Assembly (NCBI GenBank): GCA_037447655.1 | Contig: JBBHKE010003093.1 | Coordinates: 74,216 to 138,215 of the forward strand | Direction of reading: 5' to 3' | Origin: Zygnema cylindricum | Lineage: Eukaryota; Streptophyta; Zygnematophyceae; Zygnematales; Zygnemataceae | DNA length: 64,000 nt | Notes under the pieces: generated by a model | What the model saw: the letters and a program-made list of their open reading frames with translations, nothing else | Database searches by the model: none | What the model was told of the DNA's origin: nothing | Translations under genes and position numbers: made by a program | Shown here: positions 43,185-54,075 of the stretch, piece after piece | How positions within the stretch are numbered: position 1 is the stretch's first letter | Layout: each line of letters opens with the position of its first letter

Positions 43185-44243
43185 CCGTACACCGCTCATC
43201 GTTATTAGTGTCAACGACACTAATTTGGGTTCTTAAAATTTTGATTTTTTTCCAAAAATAGTATACGTGATTTTAATTTTTCCTTGACTTTAATTGAGGT
43301 TCCGTACAAAATAGCGTCAAGACCGAAAGTACAGCAATATATAATTAGTGTGGTGTACGGATGATGTCAGAACGTACAAATTTGTACCTTTTTACTTGAA
43401 AATATTTCAAAATTAATTATAAATTATACGCCCATGCATATGAACGTGCGCTAAAAAAATGGGTTCACTCTCGTCGCCAAAAACCTCGTTTGCACATGAT
43501 CTCCTATAGTCGCCTGTTCTGCAGTGTGAAGGTAAAATATGTTCGCATGTGCGAAGTCATGATCTTACAGTTAAAGAAGTGAACTGATTTTATTTTACTC
43601 GTCTACATAAACCGTCTTAAAACTGCGTACTTTTGTTTCATGTGATTATTTCATGTTCAGTTTATATAAACACTATAACATGTATTTTGTCTAATTAGCG
43701 TCAATATGTACTCTATTTCGGTACAACGAACGAATATAGCGTAAATGTTTATTCTAATATGGTGTCTATAGGTGATTTCACTCCAAATTATAATTAATGT
43801 ATACGTTAATAAGGGGTCGAAGTGACAATGGACCACAAATTACAATTAATGAATTAAAATAATTAGAATAAAAAACAACATTTGGCGTTGATGATATTTG
43901 GGACGGCTTAAAGGCAAATGCGGATAATCCACAGAAAAATGGATCCCTTATTGAACGAATCTCATCCATCCAATTTTTTTTTGTTTTTTTAGGGGTTTGA
44001 CGTTGCGTCGTCATTTTTTCAAACGAACACATTTTCATGTTCATGAAGAAGCAGGCAAAAATACCGCCGCCACCTTCGTTACATTTCCATGGATTCGAGG
44101 ACGCATGTGGCGGCTCCTTCTCCCTCTGCATATGGCGCGTCACTCCATTTACCTTTCATTGCCTCCGCCCCTCTTTCACGCTCATTTTTTTTCCGAACCT
44201 ACGTATGCTGATCTCCCTTTTTTAATTTTGAAAGTTTTTTAAA
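43185..44243. other. intergenic, with a partial MITE end
   Basis: CACCGCTCATCGTTATTAGT at 43190 is a terminus of the CACCGCCCAT-type MITE; no convincing partner was located (GTGGTGTAC near 43353 is a candidate). The rest, to the CT tract, shows no supported feature. Confidence 0.4.
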
Positions 44244-44815
44244 ATGTGCTCTCTCTCGTTTATGCCCTCTCCTTTCACCTCTCTCTCTCGCTCCCTCTCA
44301 ATCTATCTCCATTCCCTCTCTCTTTCCCTCTCCCTCCCCCCTCCCTCTCCCTCTCTCTTTCCCTCTCCCTTCCCTACTCTCTCACATTCCATCTCCCTTT
44401 CCTTTACCCTCTCTTTCTCACCCTCTCGATATGCCGCACCATCTCCCTTCCCCTATTTCTCTCCATCTCCCCACTCCCTCCATCTGCCTCTATCTCTCCC
44501 TCTCTTTTTCCCTCTCACTTCCCCTCTCCCTCTCCCTCTCACCCTCTCACCCTCTCAATATGTCGCACTCTCATCCATTACCTCATACTCTCCCTCTCCC
44601 TCACCCTCTCAGGCTGCCACCTCACTTACTCCCTCATCCTCTCCCATTCACTCTCCCTCCCCCGTTCAAATTGTTGTACTCTCTAACCCTCGATCTCCCT
44701 CTTCCTCTCCCATTTCCTTTTCCCTACACTCAGAATCATGTGGTTTCTCCTTCCATTTCTCCCTCTCCCATTTACTCCCCTCTTTCCCTCTCCCGTTTAC
44801 TCCCCCATTAAAATT
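44244..44815 (+). repeat. ~570-bp polypyrimidine (CTCTCCC)n tract
   Basis: Almost pure C/T on the + strand, built from CCCTCTC/CCCTCTCC units with CACCCTCTCAATATG-type spacers (44410-44450, 44540-44570). All three + frames stay open because C/T-only codons cannot form a stop. These Ser/Leu/Pro frames are not genes. Confidence 0.9.
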
Positions 44816-45442
44816 ACACATTAATGTCATTAATTTTTATAACTAACTCTATTGTTGTATTTTTTTCTTTATTGTAGGCAGGGGATTTTATTCAGTTAGT
44901 TGATTGTGATGGAGGAACAAATGCACGGATTGTGGGAATGTCATGGAGTTATCTTTACTCCATTTAATATTAGTACTTCCAAACACATTTTTACATGAGT
45001 TAGAGGAGGTTATTAGAATATCATTTGTTACAAAGGATAATTTTTATGGGCGATGTACATTTCGTTCATGTAGACTAATATTTTATTTAATTTTGAAAAA
45101 TAGGTTGGTTGTACATATTGTAGTTTTTTTACGGTGAACCTCTTTGTCATTCTTAGGCGAAAAGGATTGAATTTATTTCCAAGTGTATTAATGTAATATT
45201 TTTATAATTGTAATTCATTTTTATGTTGTGGCAATGACGGGTGTTGTGATTTTAATTCTACATGTTTTGTAAATGTTAAGCGATACACTTGATGAAGTGC
45301 GTGGTCATTGTTAACTATTTTGGTGGTTAGACATGTGATTTTTTTTCACACTTTTTTTTTTTGAATATGTCACATTATTTTCATTTTATTATTTATTTTA
45401 TCTCAGTCAATCTCTTTTTTTTTCTCAGTCTCTCTCTCCCTT
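44816..45442. other. AT-rich sequence between the CT tract and the palindromic array
   Basis: No feature can be supported. Given the position it may be the 3' portion of the transposon whose transposase starts at 51601. Confidence 0.3.
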
Positions 45443-45925
45443 ATGGTACTCAGCGACGAGACTGTCTCGTTATTGAATGGTATTTTTTTTTATTTTGCCA
45501 CTCAACGACGAGAATTCCTCGGTGCTGAATGGCATGTTTCATTTTTCACCATTCAGCACAAACAGTGAGTCAAATCAAGGTCTTATGGTACTCAGCGACG
45601 AGACAGTCTCGTCGCGACGAGACTATCTCGTCGCTGAATGGTATGTTTTTCTATCTTGCCAGTCAACAACGACAATTCCTCAGTGCTGAACGGCATGCTT
45701 CATTTTTCACCATTCAGCACAAACACTGAGTCAAAACAAGGTCTTATGGTACTCAGCGACGAGAGTATCTCGTCGCTGAATGGTATGTTTTTCTATCTTG
45801 CTTGTCAACAACGACAATTCCTCGGTGCTGAACGGCATGCTTCATTTTTCACCATTCAGCACAAACACTGAGTCAAAACAAGGTCTTATGGTACTCTGCG
45901 ACGAGACTGTCTTATCGCTGAATGG
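45443..45925. repeat. ~150-bp satellite-like array of palindromic units
   Basis: Three full units and one partial unit start ATGGTACTCAGCGACGAGA. Each contains the palindrome ACTCAGCGACGAGA / TCTCGTCGCTGAAT and a second inverted pair GTGCTGAA / TTCAGCAC, separated by GGCATGCTTCATTTTTCACC. Units are 85-95% alike, so the array is fairly young. The TCGTCGCTGAAT motif recurs between 48.1 and 51.0 kb inside the transposase locus. Confidence 0.85.
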
Positions 45926-46397
45926 GAGAATGATACTCCAAACATAGAAACGATTTTACACCGTCACTACAAATACATTTCATCCACATTTTTGGCCATT
46001 CAGGTATCATAAACAATATGAAAACAAAAAAATGAAAGAGGGATATATAATATTCATCGTCAAAGAAAGAAATACAATGTATACTGCATACTGCAGTAAA
46101 AGAAAAGTAAATGTATTAACCTATAAAAAAAAACATAAAAAAAAATTACAAAAAAATCCACACTATTAGTAAAAAGATTCGCAAACGGCCCATAATCCAT
46201 TATACCGCCACTCCTAATTAAACCACCTCTCTAAAAAGTGCCTCATAATCACTGTATTCCTCAAAGTCTTTATCATGACTGGCTTCATCATCTTGAATGT
46301 CGGCCTCTCGAAAGAGTTGGAGTAAATCTCGTGCGGGAGCCGAAGGAGGTGGCACCTCGTCGCCATCGAAATGATTTCGCCATTTCATTATAATGAC
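45926..46397. other. 3' flank of the transposase pseudogene
   Basis: AT-rich sequence without a supported feature, except that frames resembling the transposase tail run on at 46290-46390 in another frame. Confidence 0.3.
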
Positions 46398-48426
46398 TTA
46401 CAAATCTTGCGTAAGCATGCTCTCCTCCCATTTGCCATCCTTTAATGACAATCCACACTGGATCATCGCCTTTCGTGCCCATCTCATGCCATTTTTGTCC
46501 TTCATTTCGTTCACATCTCGTATCGAATCGCGTGCCAATTTTAAGAAAAAAGCTTTGCACGGTCCAACTAACTTACCAGACCATTTTTGGCCCCTAGGTA
46601 AGGACCACTTGTGGCTCTCTACCCCCTTCATCTTCTAATCTTCCCATTTTCTTGACCACACTTCTTTGATTTTAGAAATTACAAATGAATCGGCAGGTTG
46701 CACTAAACGCGTTGCACACGGAGGAAAAAATTTGAGTGTAGTTCTCTTTGCGCGTAAAGCGGTGTTTAATTCCTTGGACATATTGAGACCGCCACAATTT
46801 TCCACAAATATAACCTTTTCCCGCCCATCACGGTCTCCTTGGTATGACCCCAGTTTGGCGATCCATTGTGGGCAGACCGTCTTGTCGTTCCAACCTTTCG
46901 CCCGGTACGGTAACAAACTCCTACAAAAGATAGTGGGAAAAGATATTGAGTGAGGGAGGGAGAGAGAGGGTGAGTACTGTATGGGGAGAAATCAATATAA
47001 ACAACATATCACCCCATATTTAACATTTTGGGTGTGGAGTACAAGGGAAAATAAGTTTGACAACAACGTCAATATTTACTAAGGAAAAAAACACATAAGG
47101 AAAGAAAAACACCTGGTATGTCATCATGGATGCCCTTGATTGGATAAGAACGGAGCTTGTTGGCGAAGATTAACATAGGAGATTCAATTCGGGAGTTCAC
47201 TCCGCCCGTGAGAACCATCAAAGTCATCGACTCTCCACCTTTGGCAACATCCGCGTATTTGACCACCTCGTCCCCGCGAAAACCCAACGTCTTTTTGTTA
47301 TCCATATTTACAACCATGTGGGTCTCGTCCATGTTTTCGACTAGATCCTCGTTGTAGTGACCTATAATCACAATAATTCATAAAATTGTAAGTAAAACAC
47401 AACACAAAAAAGTATGATGGTTGGGGCAACTATTTTCATTCGCTTATTTGCATTTATAACCTTAGAAAACAAAATTTAGAATAATATATGTAACATATAT
47501 TACAGCATATAGCAATGAGTTATACAAATAATCAAAAAACTTACCCGATAAAAATCCTCTTTTTAATTCGCCCATATGACATGCTAGTGTATTTTCGATG
47601 TATTCCTCTTTCTCCGGGCTTAATTGTAACTTTTTTTTTGAGCCCTCGTCACAATACTGTGTTTTTTGCAAAACCGTTGAGTCCATCGTTTTGTCATTTT
47701 CATTTTTATCTCCTTACCCTTATTGTCAACGAATAGTCTCCCATTCTCCTCCTTCATATGTTTAATGATATGAGCAGCCATGGTCCCTACAATGGTTTGT
47801 GACATCTTCATACCCGCCTTCTTGAAGCGGTAAAACTCCTCCACCAACTCCGAGTGCACTGCTGTGACCCATGGAAATTCCTTCCTCCCCCTACCCGGCA
47901 GTGCGTTTGTCACCAACACACTTCTTCTTCCAAATACCGCAAACGACAATGTATGTTTCGTCGCCCGTATGTCTCCCAATGTCGTAACCCGGCCCTTCCA
48001 CCACCGACTTGCTTTTTGGTATTCTGCAACGAAAGGAAAGAAAAAAAAACATAAAAGAAAAAAAAAATTGTCAGTCCTAATGCACATCAAAAAAATTATA
48101 TACATCGTAATAAATTCGGTTCAACGACGGCCTACAGTTGTCGCTAAATTCAGGGACCAATGCTGGTCGTCGTTCGTTCAAGTATTTGGAGCCATTTCAA
48201 GATTTAGCGACGACAGATTGTCGTCGCTGATTCAGCAACGAGATGAAGATGTCGCAATGTCAAACATACCATGAGTGAAAAAAAAAAAACATGTCACTCC
48301 AAATTCATAAAAAAAAAATATATATATATTTATTACAAATAAAAATTGGTTCAGCGATGACCTGCAGTCGTCGCTAAATTCAGCGACCAATATTGTTCGT
48401 CGCTAGTTGAAGTATCTAGAGCAATT

Positions 48427-49492
48427 TCAAAATTCAGCCACGACTTTAAACAAGTAAGTGAGTGGGTGAAACATTGGAAGTGATAGAATGGAGTAAGAGT
48501 TAGTAAAAAATACATACCAATTACCGTTTTTTTTATTCGACAATGCCCGTGTGAGCCTCGTCAATTGCTCTCGATCCGCTCTTATTTTTTCTAGTTGAGC
48601 CGCTACTTGTTGAGTGAGTGTCGCGATTATTAAAGGCAAATCCTCTCCTCTCGGAGGTGAAGGTGGCCTAAACGGTGGCGGAACCCTTTGTATTTCCCAA
48701 AGGCGAGAGCGTGGCACTCTGACATTGCGACATTTTTGCAATATCGTCGTACGAGCATCTCGGAGAGCAAGTACCTCGGGAGTTACTCGACAAAATTTTA
48801 GGATGTAGTATAGCCGCGGATCCCACGGATGATGATGACGTAGCAACTCCGAGACATTCACCCGAAAACCGTCCTCCCCACGAACAACCCACGTTAACCG
48901 GGGATCCGCCGGATCAAATTGCCTTATGTGGGCAAAGGTTGAGCCTCGGTCCTCAAGCGAGATAAACAACCATGTAATGTTTCGGCCATTCGGCAACCGG
49001 AATATAATGTTCGGGTCGAGGCACGAAACTGTCCATTTCCTCCCCTCCAGTGGGAGGAGGAAAATACCAATCCGAATGCTCAACCGGGTACGGATGTTGA
49101 GGATGCGGAGGAGCCATTACAATGGCTCTCTCCCTATTTGGCGTGGGAGGCGCTCCGAACACGTCGTCGTCATCATCAAATTCCTCCTTACGTTGTTTTT
49201 CCTCACTATCCAGGGTTTGTTCGTCCTCGGTGGTGGGATCATCCTCGTTTTTCCACACCACGACGTCGGTGGGTTCCAAAATTTCGGGTTCGGGCTTGTC
49301 TTCCGGCGGTTCTTCACCATCCTCGATGCTCTCGTCACTATCCGAAGACGAGGGGACGTATAATTCGTCATTGTCATCTTTCACTTTACGCTTACCCTTT
49401 GCTATCTCCTTCTTCCTAGCTATCTTTCTCCGTGCGTCAATCCCCCCACCTTTCTCGACGGTCGCCTCTCCCCCCACTCCTTCCTCCTCCAC
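48427..49492 (-). pseudogene. second transposon ORF inside the transposase intron, frame-shifted
   Basis: One frame (49492-48953) encodes a Lys-rich start, a long acidic Ser/Asp/Glu stretch and a Pro-rich part ending EWPKHYMVVYLA-stop. The overlapping frame (49083-48427) continues sensibly with LEDRGSTFAHIRQFDPADP, RLYYILKFCRVTPEVLALRD and a C-terminal Gln/Leu/Arg-rich, coiled-coil-like segment (QQVAAQLEKIRADREQLTR). The switch point is near 48965. Together they look like a ~330-residue protein broken by a one-base shift, or joined by an unseen splice. I do not recognise the family; an accessory DNA-binding protein of the transposon is a guess. Further acidic minus-strand frames (50053-49784) upstream could be part of the same protein. 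Confidence 0.4.
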
Positions 49493-50479
49493 GGTCTCAC
49501 AAAACCCTATTAGATTTTTTTTATTATCCTTCTTTTTGTACCTAATCTTCCCCTAACCTCACTCGACCCACCCTCTTCAACCGTCGCCTCCTTTCCCTTT
49601 CTTTCCTCTCCCAATTCTGTCTTTCCCTCCCTCTCCTCACTCAACAACTTCTCTTCCCTAAAACCCCCACCTTTTTCCTCCTCGTCGCCCTCATCAAAAA
49701 ATATTAATTTTCTTTTATTTTTTTACATTTTTTCTCTACCTTTTCCGGTGCCTCACTTCCCTCACCCTCTTCTACCGTCGCCTCTATCTCCCCCCGTCTA
49801 CACCCATTACCGTCTTTCCACCCTCCTCTTGTAATGGAAAATTTTCTCCCATAATCATCTCACTTTCTACCGCCTCCCCCCTCATCACATCTATTGATTC
49901 ACCCCTTTCCTCCCTTCCCTCCTCCGGTGAAATCCCCTCCTTTGCTACCTCATCCAAATTTGTCTCTTCCCTTCCTCCCCCAACCGGTGTCAATCCTTCC
50001 ACCTTTACCTCTTCTCTCACCTCCCTTTCATGCTCCCTCCCCTCCGGCGGCACCCAACCGATTTGTAGCGAAGTGGCCTCCTCCCTTTCTCTCGCTAATT
50101 CCTCCGCGGTACCCCTTACTCATATCACGGTTTTCGGGACATCTCTTTCCCTCTCTACCCCCCTCGGTGTTTGTCTTTCTCTTGTGGGGCTTTCTCTCCC
50201 CACTCCATCCCTTCGTACCTCTTCCCTTTTGTACTATTGCCCGACGTCATAGATTACGCCGAGGTAATGGAGGGTAGGGACGACAATACGGCAAGACACT
50301 ACGTTGTCGTCTATACAATTGGCTGCTGCCCACCATGTAAATTAGCCACACGTGACAAAAAAATGAAGAAAAAGAAGCAGCTACACAAAAGGATGAGAGA
50401 ATACCAGAGTTTGTCTTAAAAATGACATGTCGTACATAAAAATAACGCATGAGGTTTTAACGCATTATATGCGTTCGAA

Positions 50480-51020
50480 ATATACTTACAGATTGTATGT
50501 TTCGCGACGGCACGAAGTCGTCGCTAATCCAATCAACTTGATCATTCCAACAATGTGACGTCGAAACGAAATTAGGAGATGTCGCGGTTCATTGCTTAGA
50601 AGATTCCAAGAGTGGCAACGACGTGCAGAATACACTTACAGACTGCGTGGTCCGCGACAAATAAAAGTCGTCGTGTCTCTAAATTTTTTGGATAAACCAA
50701 CAGTGCGACGACGAAAGTGAATAAAAAAATAACGTGGTTTAATGATTCGTGATTCCAACAATGGGACAAAGACAAAGCCTCGTCGACCATACGAAGGTTC
50801 ATTCTTATTGTACTAACTAAAGACAAAAAAATAAAATATGCTGGGTATTGTTGTTTGTCACTTTTATCGTTGTCGCGTCGATGAATTGTCGACGCCAGTT
50901 TGATTTCTTCATCCACGCGTCGGCGCTCCAATGTGGCCGCCTGCTAACAATATTAGAATACTACAACCACAAGCGACGACACGCTGTCGTTGGTGTTTCA
51001 CGACGGTGCACGAGGATCCA
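50480..51020. repeat. dispersed CGACGA/TCGTCG motif region in transposase intron 1
   Basis: Several inverted pairs recur here: GCGACGGCACGAAGTCGTCGC, GCGACAAATAAAAGTCGTCG, GTCGATGAATTGTCGACG and GCGACGACACGCTGTCGT. Related motifs lie at 48110-48240 and 48350-48445 (CAGTCGTCGCTAAATTCAGC) and in the array at 45443-45925. Confidence 0.55.
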
Positions 51021-51723
51021 ACATAACAACATTAAGAAAATGTGGTGGGGGCGTGGAAAAAAGAAATATAAATTCTAACGAACACATAAAGGTAGAGATA
51101 AACAAAATGCCACATTATAAGCGAATACTATATTGAGACACACTATGTAAGTAGTCGTAAAAAGTCATATAAGGTAAGAATAAAAAGGTAATATTGCTTA
51201 CTTGTATTATATTCGCCTGTAAAGTGTTCCGGAAACTTCTTGACGGTCCTCGGTATAAGGCACTCCTTTTTGTTTGTATTACAATCCGCAATCATCCAAT
51301 TGATTACACGAACGCGTGCAGCCTTTGTTGACACGTGTTGGAGCTTGCGTCTCACCACCGGGCTGATACCGTGGTCCACACGCGATGAGTCTGGCGGTGA
51401 GTCTGGAGGTGAATTTGGGGGTGAGCCAAAATCGGACCCACCGCCTTCCATGAGGGTGTCATCATTTTGTGATCCCATCCCTTCACCTGCCTCTCCCTCC
51501 CCCTCTTTCTCGCCCCACTCCATCTCCTCCTCAACCGGAGGTGGGAAAAATACAGCGGGAGCTCTGGCTTTCGCCGCAAAAAAGGTGGTAATGGGCCACA
51601 TATTTTCTTAAGATAGTCACGGCAACTTGTCAAAGATAAATATGAAGCAACAAAAATAAAATGCAACAACAAAGGTAGATGCGAAGGGAGGAAAAGAGTG
51701 CCATTGTTGGAGTTAACGACGAG

Positions 51724-51731
51724 TATATATA
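51724..51731 (-). promoter_or_regulatory. TATA box of the transposase transcription unit
   Basis: TATATATA sits about 125 bp upstream of the presumed transposase ATG at 51601 on the minus strand, preceded by CCTCC. Spacing is consistent with a start site near 51695. Confidence 0.4.
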
Positions 51732-51734
51732 GGA

Positions 51735-52699
51735 GGGGAAGGGAATCTCTTGTGAAAAAAAGGAGGGAAAAGCTTGGTCAAAATTTGAACATTCAAAATT
51801 TTAAATCAAATATTTGTTTGAAAGTCAAATATTTCGACTTAAAGAACGACATGGTGATAGCGGGAAAGTTTTAAAATTTGCGTCAGTTTTCAACGTGAGA
51901 GTATGCACGTGGTTGACAATGGACGTTTTTCATGAAAAAGGAGTGAGAAAACATGGCAGCTCATTGAATGTACGGATCTTTCTTAGAAAGGCAGCGGGTA
52001 AGACAGGCGTGTTTTGATGCATATTAAAAAAAGCCATAATGTTTGCGTGGATAAAAAATAAGACACGTGTAATCTTTGGCGACCAATCACGTGACGTGAA
52101 TTATTAATTGGTTGGTCGGTATGTACTTTTTGGTTCAATTTAGTGTCATCATTTACTCTAATACGGAACAACGTTGACGTTAATACAGTGAGACGTCTGA
52201 AAGATAGACGAGGTAACACCCTTATTACAATTAAGACACATATTAGCATACTTAACTCTAATAAAACCACCAAAAAGGACGTTATTAGAATACATGAGAT
52301 ACGGACGAACGGAACTACGGCCATACGTCCAACTTACATGTAGAAACGGCGTGGCGTGTTAACCATTTCCATAAACATAAAACAAAAAAAAAAAAAAAAA
52401 AACTTTACGTTACGCGGTATAGCGTTAACACGTAACCGCCGTAAAATTGTCTGATCAGTACGGATACTCGATTTGGCGCCGTCGTACAATTTTTAAGATT
52501 GTGTACGGTTACATAGATTAATGTGTACAATCGTACGGAGAATATTCCATTTTTGCTGTCCCCAAATTAGCGTTAACGCCGAAATTAGAATAAACCTTTT
52601 TTTTTCAAATTTTCAAATTCTTAATTAGCGTCAATGACGGTATATTTACTTACACACTATTTAAACTTTGACACTAATAACGATGCGCGGTGTAGTGTA
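51735..52699. other. intergenic, partial MITE at the right edge
   Basis: A right terminus GACACTAATAACGATGCGCG + GTG (52672-52693) belongs to the CACCGC(A/C)CATC-type MITE; its left partner was not located. Otherwise no supported feature. A(n) run at 52384-52401. Confidence 0.4.
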
Positions 52700-52888
52700 C
52701 ACCGTGAATCGTTATTAGCCTTATGGCACCCCTAAATTTTGACATTGATACCTTAAATATAATAAATTACACTATTGAAGGACGTGGACCATAATCTGCC
52801 ACGTCTCCCCTGGCACTAAATTAGAATGAATGACGCTAATTTTTTCTTTACACTAATAATTTCTATACGCTAATAACGATTCAAGGTG
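52700..52888. mobile_element. 189-bp MITE, CACCGTGAATCG family
   Basis: TA flanks both sides (52698-52699, 52889-52890). The left end is CACCGTGAATCGTTATTAGC and the right end on the other strand is CACCTTGAATCGTTATTAGC. The interior (CACGTCTCCCCTGGCACTAA) differs from the 217-bp subtype, so the family has several internal variants. Confidence 0.8.
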
Positions 52889-53039
52889 TACTGTACTTCA
52901 GAGTATGCGATAAAGTACAAAGGCTTCTATGAGGGAAGGCATTAACGTCGCACGCTAACTGTAGCTACATAGAATGAGGGGACAATTCTGCAGCTCTCGG
53001 TGTTCGTCTTCCTCTCGGCGCTCAACCCTTCTAGAATTC

Positions 53040-53100
53040 CCCCTCTCTCTCTCTCTCTTTCTCTCTCTTCTCTCTCTCTCTCTCTTTCTATTTCTCTCTG
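53040..53100 (+). repeat. CT microsatellite in the CCT2 5' flank/UTR
   Basis: (CT)n with few interruptions, about 170-220 bp before the ATG. It could act as a plant-type pyrimidine patch near the transcription start. Confidence 0.6.
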
Positions 53101-53264
53101 TCTGTATTTTCTTTTATTTGTTTAGAAAATTGAAAAGACTTAGATAGCTATTCAGTAACAGGAGAGATCGTTGTTTTCTCTTTCTTGTTTTCTTCCGTTC
53201 TCACTTATTACAGCGAGAAGCTCCTTTTAACTTTGGACTTTTTAAAACTCTTTCGAAATTCGAC

Positions 53265-54011
53265 ATGGCTCAAGTAAGTACTGAAAAAACTAAATTTAAT
53301 AAAAAGGATTTGAAGATTACCTGTAATGACGTGTTTTTCCTCTTAAGCCAGTGAACCTTTGTAACATTTCCTTCTTTTTTGACTGAAGAGAAAAATTATC
53401 TGTTTTATCATGATATAAATATGAAGGTTATGGATGATAACCTTAGAACGCCATAATGTTTTGCAATCAGTAAGAAAGAATCGGATGGATCGTATCAGAA
53501 GTCACACCGCCACCTCCTAAAAGTGCGAATATTTTCGTGCGAAACCCGCACGATTTAGCATTCGTGCGAAATTTGCGCACCAGAATTTTTGTAGTATGAA
53601 TCAGGAGATTATGACGCTGGTTTTGCCAAATTAGGGTTTGTTAAAATTAGGGTTTTGGTTTTGTAGTACTCATTACTGATTCCGAATATATACATCAAAA
53701 CATACAAAGGAAAATGCACTGACTAGTGAGAGAGGGAGGTTGGTTATTCCTTACATTTATTTAGTGTTTGAGATTTTAATTCTCTTAAATTTCATGGACA
53801 GGATGGAATTTTTCATGCTGAAGCGACGGAGGAGAAAGGAGAGAGAGCAAGACTGGTAAGAATAAACATGTTGACTTGCAATTTTTTATTTTGTTTCTAT
53901 AAAAAAAATTCTCAACTTGTTAGCTCTACATGTCTTCCTTACCTGCACTTTTTTTGAAAGTATTAACTTTTTACCAAAACCTGCCTTTCACGAGCCCAGC
54001 CATTATTAAAG

Positions 54012-54075
<64 letters not shown>

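Larger units (their letters stand above)
46398..51601 (-). pseudogene. DDE-type transposase (pogo/Tc5-like, CENP-B-type HTH), inactivated
   Basis: Four exons read downward: 51601-51202, 48023-47545, 47361-47113, 46920-46398, with GT-AG sites. Exon 1 carries a Pro/Glu-rich leader and VINWMIADCNTNKK. Exon 2 has SRWWKGR and the HTH-like RWTQRFCKKHSIVTR. Exon 3 has the first catalytic region ENMDETHMVVNMD and KYADVAKGGE. Exon 4 has VIFVENCGGLNM, PPCATRLVQPADSFVI and a basic tail. It resembles a DDE family abundant in oomycetes and also found in plants and algae. Damage: an A9 run near 47631-47639 is one base short of keeping frame, a base is missing near 46905, and an in-frame TAG sits at 46635-46637 where relatives have Tyr. 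The usual Asp of the second catalytic motif is Glu (VENC). It is therefore non-functional. Intron 1 is 3.2 kb and holds another ORF. Confidence 0.85.

Noticed and set aside
44244-44846. Long open frames rich in Ser, Leu and Pro on the + strand
   Set aside because: They span a pure C/T tract in which stop codons cannot occur; all three frames are open, and no family resemblance or splice context exists.
45960-46000. CACTACAAATACA as a CACTA transposon terminus
   Set aside because: There is no matching inverted terminus or 3-bp duplication at the other side of the transposase locus, and the transposase is not of the CACTA type.
49784-50277. + strand Pro-rich ORF at 49894-50277
   Set aside because: It is the complement of acidic Glu-rich minus-strand sequence; C/T richness keeps the + frame open.
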